A stretch of DNA of 51,074 nt from an uncultured Gemmiger sp. (GCA_944388145.1 CALXHQ010000015.1:1-51074), one strand, 5' to 3'. Positions 35,082-44,730 are shown, counted from the stretch's first letter. Translations and numbers: made by a program. Notes: generated by a model from the letters alone, not told the origin.

Positions 35082-35645
35082 TCACAGCGGCAGGCCGAAG
35101 GCAGCCAGCAGCTGGGCGGTGCGGTGAACGGGCAGGCCCATGATGTTGTAGTAGCATCCCTCAATGCCGCTGCACCACACCGCCGCCCGGCCCTGGATGG
35201 CGTAGGCGCCCGCCTTGTCGTAGGGTTCGTCGGTGTCGGCGTAAGCTTGCAGCTGCGGTTCGGGGATGGGGGCAAAATGCACCGTGGTGGTCTCCACCGT
35301 GGCGGCCGTGCGGCCGCCTGCGCAGACGCACAGCCCGGTGTGGACCCTGTGTGCCCGGCCGGACAGTGCCCGCAGCATGCGCAGGGCGTCCGCCCGGTCG
35401 CGGGGCTTGCCGAACACCTGGCCGTCACAGTCCACCACGGTGTCGCTGCCCAGCACAATGTCATCCGGGCAGGCGGCCGCCACGTCCCGGGCCTTGGCGG
35501 CTGCCAAAGCCCGGGCCAGCAGGGCGGGGGTGGGGGCGGTGATGCGGCTTTCGTCAACGGTGCTGGGCCGGACGGTGAAGTCCGGTGTGACCAGCGCCAG
35601 CAGCTCCCGCCGGCGGGGGCTGCCCGATGCAAGGATCAGTGCCAT
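35082..35645 (-). CDS. maf: Maf nucleotide pyrophosphatase
   Basis: 187 aa starting at ATG 35645 with GAAAGG upstream. Motifs: LASGSPRRRELL (start), SDTVVDCDG, KPRDRADALRML and YDKAGAYAIQGRA, all standard for Maf. It hydrolyses dTTP/UTP or modified nucleotides and is tied to septum control. The neighbours mreB downstream and dut upstream match a role in nucleotide cleaning near the division and shape genes. Ninety-six bp separate it from mreB. Confidence 0.95.
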   Translation of the reverse strand: MALILASGSPRRRELLALVTPDFTVRPSTVDESRITAPTPALLARALAAAKARDVAAACPDDIVLGSDTVVDCDGQVFGKPRDRADALRMLRALSGRAHRVHTGLCVCAGGRTAATVETTTVHFAPIPEPQLQAYADTDEPYDKAGAYAIQGRAAVWCSGIEGCYYNIMGLPVHRTAQLLAAFGLPL

Positions 35646-35768
35646 AGTGTATCTTGCCTTTCGTGAAACAGTATACGGGGGCATCCTGCGCGAAAGAGCG
35701 CAGAAACGGACGAGTATGGAAAATTTTTCCAATTTTACTTTTTGGCACCGCTGGGGGCCGTAGCGGCG

Positions 35769-36218
35769 TTACAGCCTGCCGGTGGAGCCAAACCCGCCCT
35801 CGCCGCGGGCGGTGCCGCCCAGCTCGTCGGCCTGCACAAAGGCGGCCTGCCACACCGGCGTGATGCACAGCTGGCCGATGCGCTCGCCGGGGGCGATGGT
35901 GTAGGGGGCGTCGCCCAGATTGACAAGCCCCACGCGGATCTCGCCGCGATAGTCGCTGTCGATGACGCCCACACAGTTGGACAGCGTCAGCCCGTGCTTG
36001 ATGGCCAGACCGCTGCGGGCATACAGCAGCGCCACGCAGTTTGCGTCCGGCAGTTCAATGGCAATGCCGGTGGGAACCGTGGCCCTCTGGCCGGGGGCCA
36101 ATGTCAGCGGAGCGTCCAGCAGGGCGCACAGGTCGGCGGCGGCAGCCCCCGCCGTGGCGTAGGCGGGCGCCTTGGCCCGGGGGTCCAGAACTTTGTATTT
36201 GACGGTTTTGGCTTCCAT
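35769..36218 (-). CDS. dut: dUTP diphosphatase
   Basis: 149 aa starting at ATG 36218 behind TAAGGAG. The five trimeric-dUTPase motifs are present: AAAADLCAL (1), YARSGLAIKHG (2), GVIDSDYRGEIRV (3), ERIGQLCI (4) and RGEGGFGSTGR (5). It splits dUTP into dUMP and pyrophosphate, keeping uracil out of DNA. It lies 11 bp after the small membrane protein gene in the same minus-strand series. Confidence 0.96.
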   Translation of the reverse strand: MEAKTVKYKVLDPRAKAPAYATAGAAAADLCALLDAPLTLAPGQRATVPTGIAIELPDANCVALLYARSGLAIKHGLTLSNCVGVIDSDYRGEIRVGLVNLGDAPYTIAPGERIGQLCITPVWQAAFVQADELGGTARGEGGFGSTGRL

Positions 36219-36229
36219 GAAAAAACTCC

Positions 36230-36511
36230 TTATTGGTTGGTGTTGTCCTCACCGGCGGTTTCGGCGCCGCCTTCCTCATAGTGGATGGTGTACACCGGCT
36301 CCCCGCTGCGGTTGGGGGTGTTGGCCAGGCCCAGCAGGGCGGCAGCGCCGGCTGCGGCCAGCAGCACGCCCAGGCAGGCGGCCACGGCGCGTTCCAGCAC
36401 CAGGTAGACGCGCGTCAGCCAACGGGGCGGACGGATGGCCAGCACAGCGATCCCCATGCCCAGCACCATCAGCAGAATGCTGTTTTTCTGTTTGTCGTTC
36501 AGATGCTTCAT
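36230..36511 (-). CDS. Small membrane protein of unknown function
   Basis: 93 aa starting at ATG 36511, with GGAGG about 7 nt upstream. Two membrane helices (about 10-28 and 36-62) are followed by an acidic tail. No family is recognised. It sits between dut and the U32 gene with short gaps (11 and 60 bp), so it is probably cotranscribed. Confidence 0.7.
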   Translation of the reverse strand: MKHLNDKQKNSILLMVLGMGIAVLAIRPPRWLTRVYLVLERAVAACLGVLLAAAGAAALLGLANTPNRSGEPVYTIHYEEGGAETAGEDNTNQ

Positions 36512-36571
36512 CAGAAAGGGCCTCCCCTCAAAACAGGTATCGCGGGACAGGCGGCCGCAGCGCGGCGGCGG

Positions 36572-38689
36572 TTATCCCTTGGCGGGTTCATTATAGTATA
36601 GCCCGCGGGTAAAGTCGCCGTCAAAGGGCCTGACGGCACAAATGGCTGCCAATATCTGGGCGGCGCGGGCTTTCGTCTCAATGGTAAAGGCGGCCACCGC
36701 CCAGTCGGCGGGCAGTTCCCGCAGCCGGTCGCCCATGTACAGTGGCACCGGGTTGTAGATGGTGCGCACGCCGTTGTCCGGCAGGGCGCACCGCACCGGG
36801 AAATCTTTGCCCTTGCGGTCCCGCAGCCGGCCGGCATGGCTGCACCCGGCGCAGCTGGCGTGGTCGGGACGGTTTTTCAGCGGGCAGGCACGGGTCAGCA
36901 TCAGCGGAATGTGGCCGTAGCACAGCGCTGCCGCAGGCCCCTGGCCCGCGATGCCCGCCATGTCCCGCAGCGGGGTTTCGGGGTGGATCAAAAGCCCCTC
37001 GGCCCCCAGCTGGCGGCAGCGCTGTGCGGCCAGCGGGTTGGTCACATTCAGCCCCAACCCGCCGTACAGCGGCAGCCCCAGCCCTTTGGCAAACCGGAAC
37101 TGGGCCAGGTTGTTCACCACAAAACCGGCAAACCCCTGGCCGGCAGCAGCCCGGGTCCGGCGGCGGACAACCTCCTCCCCGCCGGGGGCGAACATCACCC
37201 GGGGCAGCTCCAGCAGTGTTTTGCCGCGCAGCGGCTGCGGCACCAGGTCCGCCTGGGCCAGCGGCAAAATCAGCAGCGCCAGCCCGGCGGCGGCGTCCGG
37301 CATTTGCTCCGCCCGCTCAAAGCGGGCGGCCAGTTTCGGCGGGGCAGCGGGCGCCCGGCGGGGAAAGTCCGGCAGTTCGGCCGGGTGGATGGCATAGGGC
37401 ACCGGCACGCTGCGGGCGGCCAACAGGGCATCCAACGCCCGGCGGCGCAGCTCATTGGCGGCGCTGCCCGGCAAAAACCAGGGACCGCCCTGCTGCAAAA
37501 TCACCCGCTCCCCGGCCAGGAAGGGGGTGCCGCCGGTCTTGGCCAGGCTGCGGTCCAGGGCGGGGCCCGGGTCGCTGCGGGCGGGGGAGAGGGGCGCCCC
37601 CGCCGGGGTGGACACCGTGACAGTGTGCCCATCCCGGTCGGCGGCGGTCAGCCCGGCGCCGTCCTGCCGGACGGTCAGTGAAAAATCCACCGGTACCCGC
37701 TCATACTCCCGGCGGAACAGCTCCCGGGCTTTGGGGGTGGCAGCGCGGGTGCGGGCGGCGTCGGCCTCGGTGCGCACACCGAACATCCGGCCGTCGTTGC
37801 GGCCGGTGAAATAGCCGTCGGTGAAGCCGGAACGGGAGAAAATATCCCGCACCAGCGCCTCATCATAGGGCTGACCCGCCCGTGCCAGCCGGCAGGCGGT
37901 CACTGCGGCGGCGGCATACTCCGGCGTGCGCAGCCGGCCCTCAATCTTGACGCTGGCCACCCCGGCGGCCATGATGTCGGCCATGTGGGGGATCAGGTCC
38001 ATGTCCTTCAGACTCAGGTGGCAGGCCTTGCCCGGCTGGCCGGGGCGCAGGTCCCCGGCGTCGAAGGGCAGGCGGCAGGGGCCGGCGCAGGCGCCCCGGT
38101 TGCCGCTGCGCCCGCCCAGAAAGGCGCTCATCATGCACTGGCCGCTCACCGCCATGCACATGGCCCCGTGGATGAAGATTTCCGTCTCGATGGGGCTGGC
38201 CTGACAGATGGCGCGGATCTCCTCCAGCGAAAGCTCCCGGGCCAGGATCGCCCGCTCAAAGCCCATGTCGGCCAGCTGGCGGGCACCCTCGGGGGTGTGG
38301 ATGCTCATCTGGGTGCTGCCGTGCAGCGGCAGGTCGGGGGCAATCCGCTTTGCCAGTGCCGAGGTGGCCAGGTCGTCCACGATCAATGCGTCCACGCCGG
38401 CCCGGGCGGCGCAGCGGATAGCGTCGGCCAGGGCGGGCAGCTCACTCTCATAGACCAGGATGTTCAGCGCCGCGTGCACCCGCACCCCCCGCCCGTGGCA
38501 GAAGGCCACCGCGTCGGCCAGTGTATCGGGGGTGAAATTGCCGGCGGTGCGCCGGGCGTTGAAGCCGGCAAAGCCCAGGTATACAGCATCAGCGCCGCTG
38601 AAAACAGCGGCGCTGAGCATTTCCGCATTGCCGGCGGGGGCCAGAATTTCCGGCCGCAGCGCGCGCTGCGGCATACCCGCTGCCCCCAT
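36572..38689 (-). CDS. Peptidase U32 family protein
   Basis: 705 aa. ATG 38689 shares one base with the zapA stop (TGATG); ATG 38674 is an alternative. The N-terminal TIM barrel holds PEILAPAGNAEML and the U32 cluster MAVSGQCMMSAFLGGRSGNRGACAGPCR, whose cysteines bind iron-sulfur in relatives. A large extra domain (about 380-640) matches the long U32 form, where two more cysteines are seen (HASCAGCSH). Long U32 proteins include RlhA, which hydroxylates 23S rRNA, while short ones are called collagenase-like. Protease activity is doubtful. It follows zapA, as in many Firmicutes. Confidence 0.9.
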   Translation of the reverse strand: MGAAGMPQRALRPEILAPAGNAEMLSAAVFSGADAVYLGFAGFNARRTAGNFTPDTLADAVAFCHGRGVRVHAALNILVYESELPALADAIRCAARAGVDALIVDDLATSALAKRIAPDLPLHGSTQMSIHTPEGARQLADMGFERAILARELSLEEIRAICQASPIETEIFIHGAMCMAVSGQCMMSAFLGGRSGNRGACAGPCRLPFDAGDLRPGQPGKACHLSLKDMDLIPHMADIMAAGVASVKIEGRLRTPEYAAAAVTACRLARAGQPYDEALVRDIFSRSGFTDGYFTGRNDGRMFGVRTEADAARTRAATPKARELFRREYERVPVDFSLTVRQDGAGLTAADRDGHTVTVSTPAGAPLSPARSDPGPALDRSLAKTGGTPFLAGERVILQQGGPWFLPGSAANELRRRALDALLAARSVPVPYAIHPAELPDFPRRAPAAPPKLAARFERAEQMPDAAAGLALLILPLAQADLVPQPLRGKTLLELPRVMFAPGGEEVVRRRTRAAAGQGFAGFVVNNLAQFRFAKGLGLPLYGGLGLNVTNPLAAQRCRQLGAEGLLIHPETPLRDMAGIAGQGPAAALCYGHIPLMLTRACPLKNRPDHASCAGCSHAGRLRDRKGKDFPVRCALPDNGVRTIYNPVPLYMGDRLRELPADWAVAAFTIETKARAAQILAAICAVRPFDGDFTRGLYYNEPAKG

Positions 38690-39054
38690 CAGTCCGGGAT
38701 ATCCTGCCGCGTCTTCAGGCGGGCTTCCAGGTCGGCCACCCGCTTGCGCAGGGCTACGTTGTCCCGGCGCAGCTCCTCGGCGGCCATCTTGGCACTGGCG
38801 GCGTCCTCCAGATAATCCTTGATCTGGCGGCGCATATTGTCGGCGCTGCCGCTGGCCTTTTCCAGCTCGTCCCGGTAGCTCAGCGCCGTCATGACGGCGG
38901 CGGTGGTGATGGACACCGAGTTGGAGGAGCTCATCAGCTCGTTCATGTCCAGGTTCAGCCGGTCGGCCAGATTCTTCATATAATCTTCGCTCTCGCTGGT
39001 GGAGATCACATAGCTGGAGCCGCAGATGTTCAAACGTACTTTGCTGGTTGCCAT
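38689..39054 (-). CDS. zapA: Cell division protein ZapA
   Basis: 121 aa starting at ATG 39054 behind AAAGGAG. The N-terminal ZapA domain is KVRLNICGSSYVISTSESEDYMKNLADRLN, followed by a helix (RDELEKASGSADNMRRQIKDYL) and a C-terminal coiled coil. It bundles FtsZ filaments at the mid-cell ring. It is longer than E. coli ZapA because of the coiled-coil tail, as is usual in Firmicutes. It is coupled to the U32 gene by the overlapping TGATG, and a TATAAT promoter lies about 130 bp upstream. Confidence 0.9.
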   Translation of the reverse strand: MATSKVRLNICGSSYVISTSESEDYMKNLADRLNLDMNELMSSSNSVSITTAAVMTALSYRDELEKASGSADNMRRQIKDYLEDAASAKMAAEELRRDNVALRKRVADLEARLKTRQDIPD

Positions 39055-39181
39055 AATGTCACAACTCCTTTGATTCAAAATAACAAGATTCACAGAGTAC
39101 CGGTTTATACCCAAAGCGCGCAGACCCTGCCGCGCACAGAAACGCATTGCCATCCTGCCGAACAGGTGGGGATACACTATT

Positions 39182-39209
39182 ATTATACTATAAGAGACGG
39201 TTTTGAGAA
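39182..39209 (-). promoter_or_regulatory. Promoter of the zapA-U32 series
   Basis: On the minus strand, TTCTCA, a 16-bp spacer and a perfect -10 TATAAT. It lies in the 424-bp interval between the divergent zapA and glgP genes, the rest of which shows no gene. Confidence 0.6.
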
Positions 39210-39259
39210 AGACCTTTTGCCCGAAAAACAAAAAAATCTCGATTTATTGCCCGAATCTA

Positions 39260-39288
39260 TTGCAATGGCCCAAAAATTCATCTATAAT
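39260..39288 (+). promoter_or_regulatory. Promoter of glgP
   Basis: -35 TTGCAA, 17-bp spacer and a perfect -10 TATAAT. It leaves a leader of about 185 nt before the GTG start, in which a TCCGG/CCGGA inverted repeat lies near 39348-39378. Confidence 0.8.
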
Positions 39289-39478
39289 CGTGAAGATGGA
39301 ATAGAACAGAGATTTGTATTGCATCGGTCCGCATCCTGTTTGGCGGTATCCGGCCCGGAACACCGAAATGGTCCGGATACACCCTAGTTTACACCGGCAG
39401 TTCCCATGTTAAACCTGGACTCTGACTTTGCCAAAGCCCGTACCCCCGCCTCAAGCCGGCTATGAAGGAGAGAAAAAC

Positions 39479-41884
39479 GTGCTGAACTACACCAAAAAAG
39501 AATTTGACAAGATGCTGCGCGACAAGCTGACCAGCGAGTATGCCGTCACGCTGGAGGTTGCCTCCGACACGCAGATCTATCGCGCCCTGGCCATGATCAC
39601 CCGTGAGATCATGTCCGACCGCCAGAAAGTATTCCAGGCCAAGACCTTGGGCTCCGGCCACAAGCAGGTGTACTACCTGTGCATGGAGTTTTTGATGGGC
39701 CGCAGCCTGCGCACCAGCCTGTACAACCTTGGCCTGAACGAGGTGGCGGAGCAGGTGCTGGCCGACGCAGATATCTGCATTGACCAGGTTTATGACCAGG
39801 AGCCGGACGCCGGCCTGGGCAACGGCGGCCTGGGCCGCCTGGCTGCCTGCTATCTGGACGGCATGGCCACCGACTGCATCCCCGGTACCGGCTACTCGAT
39901 CCTGTATGAGTACGGCATCTTCAAGCAGAAGATTGTGGACGGCTGGCAGCAGGAAACCGCCGACAACTGGCTGCCCGGCGGCCAGGTCTGGATCAAGAGC
40001 CATCCCGACCAGGCCCAGGAGATCCGCTTTGACGGCCAGGCCATCGAGAGCTGGGACGGCGGCTTCCACCATGTGCGCTATGAAAACTATAACAGCGTCA
40101 TGGCCATCCCCAACGATATGTATGTGGCGGGCTACAACTCCAACGGCGTGTCCAAACTGCGCCTGTGGCAGGCCAAGGCCCCCAGCTTTGATATGAGCAG
40201 CTTCAATGCCGGCAACTATTCCACGGCCATCAGCCAGAGTGCCAGCGCCGAGCTGATCAGCAAGGTCCTTTACCCCAATGACAACCACACCGAGGGCAAG
40301 ATCCTGCGCCTGCGCCAGCAGTACTTCTTCTCCGCCGCCTCGGTGGCCGATATCCTGGGCATCCACCTGAGCCAGTACGGCACGCTGGACAACCTGCCCG
40401 ACAAGGTGGCCATCCAGCTCAACGATACCCATCCCACCCTGGCCATCCCCGAGATGATGCGCATCCTGCTGGATGAGTGCAGCTATGACTGGGATGCCGC
40501 CTTCGACATCTGCCGCCGCACCTTTGCCTACACCAACCACACCGTTATGAGCGAGGCGCTGGAAAAGTGGAATGTGGACATCTTCCGTTCCACCCTGCCC
40601 CGTATCTGGCAGATCGTCTGCGAGATGGACCGCCGCTGCCGCGCCGACCTGGAAAAGGTCTTCCCCGGCGACCAGGGCAAGATCAACTATATGGCCATTT
40701 TGGGCGACAACCAGGTCCGCATGGCCAACATCTGCTGCTACACCTGCCACGCCATCAACGGCGTGTCCAAGCTGCACAGCGAGATCATCAAGGACAGCGT
40801 CTTCCACGACTACTTCCTGTACAAGCCCCAGGCCTTCACCAACGTCACCAACGGCATCGCTTACCGCCGCTGGCTGCTGGCCCCCAACCCCGGCCTGACC
40901 AACCTGCTGTCCGACACCATCGGCGACGGCTTCAAGCAGGATGCCTCTGAGCTGAAAAAGTTCGAGAAGTTCGCCTCCGACAAGCAGGTGCTGAACCGCC
41001 TGGGCCAGGTCAAGCGGGAGAACAAGGCCATCTTTGCCGATTATCTCGCCAAGGCCACCGGCCAGGTTATTGACCCGGATTCCATCTTCGACTGCCAGGT
41101 CAAGCGCATGCATGAGTACAAGCGCCAGCACCTGAATGCGCTGAACATCGCCGCCCAGTACCTGTACCTGAAGGCCAACCCCAACGCCGACTTTATCCCC
41201 AAGACCTATATCTTCGGCGCCAAGGCGGCCCCCGGCTACTATATGGCCAAGCAGATGATCCGCCTGATCTGCAAGCTGGGCCAGCTGATTGACAGTGATC
41301 CCGCCGTCCGCGGCAAGCTGAGCGTTGTCTATCTGGAGGACTACTGCGTCAGCCTGTCCGAGCGGCTGATGCCCGCCAGCGAGGTTTCGGAGCAGATCAG
41401 CCTGGCCGGCACCGAGGCTTCCGGCACCGGCAACATGAAGTTCATGATCAGCGGCGCCGTGACCCTGGGGACCCTGGACGGCGCCAACGTGGAAATTGCC
41501 GACGCCGCCGGCCATGACAATGAGATCATCTTCGGTATGCTGACCCCCGAGGTCAACGCCCTGAAGGGCATGGGCTATCATCCCAGCAGCTTCATCTATG
41601 ACGACGACGTGGCCATGGCTGTGCTGGATATGCTGGAGAAGGGCTGGAACGGCGAGAATTTCAGCGAGATCACCAACAATCTGCGCAACTCCGACCCGTA
41701 TATGGTCATGGCGGACTTCAAGGATTACCGCCGTGCCCAGGCGGATGTACAGCGCCTGTATGCCGACCGTGACAAGTGGAACCGAATGAGCCTGATGAAC
41801 ATTGCCAATGCCGGCATCTTCTCGGCCGACCGCTCGGTCATGGATTATGCCCGCAACATCTGGGGCATCACCCCGGTCAAGTAA
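39479..41884 (+). CDS. glgP: Glycogen/maltodextrin phosphorylase
   Basis: 801 aa. GTG 39479 is 8 nt from AAGGAG and is the preferred start; the in-frame ATG at 39428 lacks a site. The family is clear from DAGLGNGGLGRLAACYLD, QLNDTHPTLAIPE, VKRMHEYKRQHLN and the PLP segment EASGTGNMKFMISG with the PLP lysine Lys654. It uses phosphate to release glucose-1-phosphate from the non-reducing ends of alpha-1,4-glucans. The GH13 gene 110 bp downstream should remove or shorten branches and dextrins, so the pair breaks down stored or imported maltodextrins. Confidence 0.97.
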   Translation: MLNYTKKEFDKMLRDKLTSEYAVTLEVASDTQIYRALAMITREIMSDRQKVFQAKTLGSGHKQVYYLCMEFLMGRSLRTSLYNLGLNEVAEQVLADADICIDQVYDQEPDAGLGNGGLGRLAACYLDGMATDCIPGTGYSILYEYGIFKQKIVDGWQQETADNWLPGGQVWIKSHPDQAQEIRFDGQAIESWDGGFHHVRYENYNSVMAIPNDMYVAGYNSNGVSKLRLWQAKAPSFDMSSFNAGNYSTAISQSASAELISKVLYPNDNHTEGKILRLRQQYFFSAASVADILGIHLSQYGTLDNLPDKVAIQLNDTHPTLAIPEMMRILLDECSYDWDAAFDICRRTFAYTNHTVMSEALEKWNVDIFRSTLPRIWQIVCEMDRRCRADLEKVFPGDQGKINYMAILGDNQVRMANICCYTCHAINGVSKLHSEIIKDSVFHDYFLYKPQAFTNVTNGIAYRRWLLAPNPGLTNLLSDTIGDGFKQDASELKKFEKFASDKQVLNRLGQVKRENKAIFADYLAKATGQVIDPDSIFDCQVKRMHEYKRQHLNALNIAAQYLYLKANPNADFIPKTYIFGAKAAPGYYMAKQMIRLICKLGQLIDSDPAVRGKLSVVYLEDYCVSLSERLMPASEVSEQISLAGTEASGTGNMKFMISGAVTLGTLDGANVEIADAAGHDNEIIFGMLTPEVNALKGMGYHPSSFIYDDDVAMAVLDMLEKGWNGENFSEITNNLRNSDPYMVMADFKDYRRAQADVQRLYADRDKWNRMSLMNIANAGIFSADRSVMDYARNIWGITPVK

Positions 41885-41918
41885 ATAAGGGGATCTACCG
41901 GCTGCCGGTCAGCCGGAC

Positions 41919-41975
41919 AGGCCGCTGCGGCGCGGCACGGGGCCTTTCCCCGCGCGGTGCCCGGCGGCCTTTTTT
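41919..41975 (+). terminator. Terminator between glgP and the GH13 gene
   Basis: AGGCCGC...GGGG pairs with CCCC...GCGGCCT and is followed by TTTTTT. It ends 18 nt before the GH13 start, so expression of GH13 should be lower than that of glgP. Confidence 0.8.
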
Positions 41976-41993
41976 GCAATGGAGGCGCAACAA

Positions 41994-43844
41994 ATGCAGC
42001 ATACCTTCTATAACAGCGCCGACCCGGCGTACAAAACGCCTTTTGGCGCCGTGCCGGCCAATACCGAGGTGGTCTTTCACCTGACCACCCCCGAAAGCCT
42101 TGGCTATGTGGACCCCCACCTGGTGCTGACCAAAGACCGGGAGGACCCGGTGCATTACCGCATGGAGTTTGACGGTCAAACCCCCGGCGTCAACCACTTT
42201 TCGGTGCGGGTGTGCCCCACCACCACCGGGCTTTACTTCTATTACTTTGACCTCTACACCGATTTCCGCAAGGTCATCCGCGGCAGCCATGGCGAGGGCG
42301 AACTGTCCTGGGTGGAGGGCCGCCAGTGGCAGCTGACAGTCTATGAGCCGGACTTCCAAACCCCGGCCTGGATCGAGAACGGTACCATGTACCAGATCTT
42401 CCCCGATCGCTTTTGCGAGGGGGTGCAGGGCAAGTCCATGGGCTTTGCCGACCGCATTTACCGGGAAAACAAGCAGGGGGAACCCTACTTCTGGCCCAAC
42501 GAACAGGAGGACGGTTACCTGAACCGGGACTACTTCGGCGGCGACTTTGAGGGCATCCGCCAAAAGCTGCCCTATCTGGCCGGCCTGGGCGTCACCTACA
42601 TCTACCTCAACCCCATCTTCGAGGCTCACTCCAACCACCGCTACAACACCGCAAATTATCTCAAACCCGACCCGCTTTTGGGCACGGCGGAGGACTTCAC
42701 CCGCCTGTGCACCGAGGCAAAGGCAAAGGGTATCCGCATCATTCTGGACGGCGTGTTCAGCCATACCGGCTCCGACTCGCTCTATTTTAACCGGGAGGGC
42801 CGTTACGGCCCCGGCGGCGCCTACCGCGACAAAAACTCCCCCTACCGCAGCTGGTATGACTTTGACTCCGGCTACCAGAGCGGCTACCGCAGCTGGTGGG
42901 GGTTCGAGTCACTGCCCGAGGTGCAGGAGGAAGACCCCTCCTACGTGAATTTTGTCTGCGGCAAGGGCGGTGTCATCGACACCTGGATGCAGCGCGGCGC
43001 CTCGGGGTTCCGGCTGGATGTGGCCGACGAATTGCCCGACGCCTTTATTGAGCGCATCCGCCAGGCGGTTAAGGCCCACGGTGAGGATAAGCTGCTCATC
43101 GGGGAAGTGTGGGAGGACGCCACCACCAAGGAGGCCTTTGGCCGGCGCCGCACCTATCTGCGGGGACATGGGCTGGACACCACCATGAACTATCCCTTCC
43201 GCAACCTGACCATCGACTACCTGCACGGGGCGGACCCGGCGGATGTGGCCGAGGGCCTGCTGGAAATTGTGGAAAACTACCCCAAACCTGCGGTGGACTG
43301 CCTGATGAACTTTCTCTCCACCCACGATACCGAGCGCGCCATGACCGCCATCTCCGGTGAGCCGGCCAATGGCCGCGACCGCTATTGGCAAAGCGGCAGG
43401 CGTATCCCCAGGGCGCTCTACGATCAGGCGGTCCAGCGCCTGCTGCTGGGCTACGCCATGATCTTCACGCTGCCCGGCGTACCCTGCATCTATTATGGCG
43501 ACGAGATCGCCATGCAGGGCTACCGTGATCCCTTCAACCGGGCCTACTATGACTGGAACAGCACCGAACAGCGGCTGCGGGGCCCGCTGCGCAATCTGGC
43601 AGCCCTGCGCAAAAGCTGCGACGCTTTCCAGGGCGGCCGGTTTGAGATCGTCCGTGCCGAGGGCGACCTGCTGCAGTATCGCCGGGTGGGGCGGACCCAG
43701 ACCGCCGAGATCGTGCTCAACCGCGGCCCGCACCTGCTGCTGACCCAGGCGTTCGGCAAATCCACCGAGGTCAACCCCGGCGGCTTCACCATCCTGGTGG
43801 AGGACAACCACCCCACCCATGTGGGATACTTCGCCATTTGCTGA
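41994..43844 (+). CDS. GH13 maltodextrin hydrolase (neopullulanase/cyclomaltodextrinase type)
   Basis: 616 aa. ATG 41994 is 8 nt from GGAGG; the ATG at 41979 overlaps that site. An N-terminal CBM34-like beta domain (about 1-115) precedes the TIM barrel, with DGVFSHTG (region II precursor), nucleophile Asp342 in GFRLDVADE, acid/base Glu371 in LLIGEVWED and transition-state Asp445 in LSTHDTER. There is no signal peptide, so it is cytoplasmic. The GH13_20-like layout suggests cleavage of maltodextrins, pullulan-like links or cyclodextrins, in support of glycogen phosphorylase. Confidence 0.92.
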   Translation: MQHTFYNSADPAYKTPFGAVPANTEVVFHLTTPESLGYVDPHLVLTKDREDPVHYRMEFDGQTPGVNHFSVRVCPTTTGLYFYYFDLYTDFRKVIRGSHGEGELSWVEGRQWQLTVYEPDFQTPAWIENGTMYQIFPDRFCEGVQGKSMGFADRIYRENKQGEPYFWPNEQEDGYLNRDYFGGDFEGIRQKLPYLAGLGVTYIYLNPIFEAHSNHRYNTANYLKPDPLLGTAEDFTRLCTEAKAKGIRIILDGVFSHTGSDSLYFNREGRYGPGGAYRDKNSPYRSWYDFDSGYQSGYRSWWGFESLPEVQEEDPSYVNFVCGKGGVIDTWMQRGASGFRLDVADELPDAFIERIRQAVKAHGEDKLLIGEVWEDATTKEAFGRRRTYLRGHGLDTTMNYPFRNLTIDYLHGADPADVAEGLLEIVENYPKPAVDCLMNFLSTHDTERAMTAISGEPANGRDRYWQSGRRIPRALYDQAVQRLLLGYAMIFTLPGVPCIYYGDEIAMQGYRDPFNRAYYDWNSTEQRLRGPLRNLAALRKSCDAFQGGRFEIVRAEGDLLQYRRVGRTQTAEIVLNRGPHLLLTQAFGKSTEVNPGGFTILVEDNHPTHVGYFAIC

Positions 43845-43879
43845 TCAGCTTGCCTGCGGGCAGCAAACCCGCTGTGATT

Positions 43880-43920
43880 GCCGGTTCGGCACGGGGCGTT
43901 TGCCCTGGTGCCGGACCGGC
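43880..43920 (+). terminator. Terminator after GH13 gene
   Basis: GCCGGTTCGGCAC pairs with GTGCCGGACCGGC (one G-U) and is followed by TTTCT. The rest of the 445-bp interval up to 44290 carries only the NfeD promoter and no gene. Confidence 0.75.
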
Positions 43921-44122
43921 TTTCTGTACCCTGCAGGGTGAAACGCCCGGCCCGCAGTGGCCTTCCTATAAAAAAACGACAGTTTTACCGGAAAGCTGCG
44001 CCCTTTTTACACGGCTTGCCCTTCTGTTCAAGCCCCAAACAGGATATTCTATACCAGCGCTGGCCACAGCAATGTGAAAAACCACAATATATAGTATAAT
44101 ACGGCATAAAAACCGGAAGATG

Positions 44123-44151
44123 TTGACTTTTTGTCGAGACTGTGTTAAAAT
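44123..44151 (+). promoter_or_regulatory. Promoter of the NfeD-SPFH operon
   Basis: -35 TTGACT, 17-bp spacer and -10 TAAAAT. The leader is about 130 nt. A second, weaker -10 (TATAAT at 44095-44100) lies just upstream. Confidence 0.8.
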
Positions 44152-44289
44152 GCTGACAATCTGGAACGGGGCGGACTGTCGCAGCCAAAACCTGCCCGAG
44201 GCAGATGCCCCGGCGCACGGTGCAAGGCGCCCCGCCCCGCTTCCAGCAAAACCGCCATTTCCGCAAAACCCCGCACAAGGAGGTGCCTT

Positions 44290-44730
44290 ATGGGAATGGA
44301 TACCTGGATCTGGCTGATCCTGGCCGTCGTCTTTCTGGTGGCCGAAGCCGCCACCACTGCGCTGATCTCCATCTGGTTTGCGGTCGGCGCGCTGGCGGCG
44401 CTGGTCGTCAGCATCTTCAACCCGTCACTTCCCCTTCAGATCCTTGCGTTTGCCATCGTCTCGGCAGTTACACTGGCCATCATGGTGCCGGTTCTGGCCC
44501 GCCGCCGCGCCAACAAAAAGCCCCCGGTCACCAACGGTTCTCAGCTGACGGTGGGCAAGCGGGGCGTGGTGCTCAAGGCCATCCTGCCCGGCGAGATCGG
44601 CCGTGTCCGCGTGGACGGGCTGGACTGGCAGGCCAGAGCCGACGCTGCCCTGCCCCAGGGCGTCCGCTGCCAGGTCACCGCCGCCGACGGTGCTGTGCTG
44701 ACCGTGACAGCGGTGAAAGAAAACGTCTGA
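44290..44730 (+). CDS. NfeD-family membrane protein
   Basis: 146 aa starting at ATG 44290 behind AAGGAGGTG. Two to three membrane helices (about 5-70) are followed by a C-terminal OB-fold (VGKRGVVLKAILPGEIGRVRVDGLDWQARAD), as in short NfeD proteins. These pair with SPFH proteins, here the next gene 64 bp on, and are thought to organise membrane microdomains and protect membranes under stress. Confidence 0.93.
   Translation: MGMDTWIWLILAVVFLVAEAATTALISIWFAVGALAALVVSIFNPSLPLQILAFAIVSAVTLAIMVPVLARRRANKKPPVTNGSQLTVGKRGVVLKAILPGEIGRVRVDGLDWQARADAALPQGVRCQVTAADGAVLTVTAVKENV

Noticed and set aside
36572-38689. Calling the U32 protein a secreted collagenase
   Set aside because: There is no signal peptide, the long form with extra cysteines fits the RNA-modifying U32 branch better, and it is coupled to zapA.
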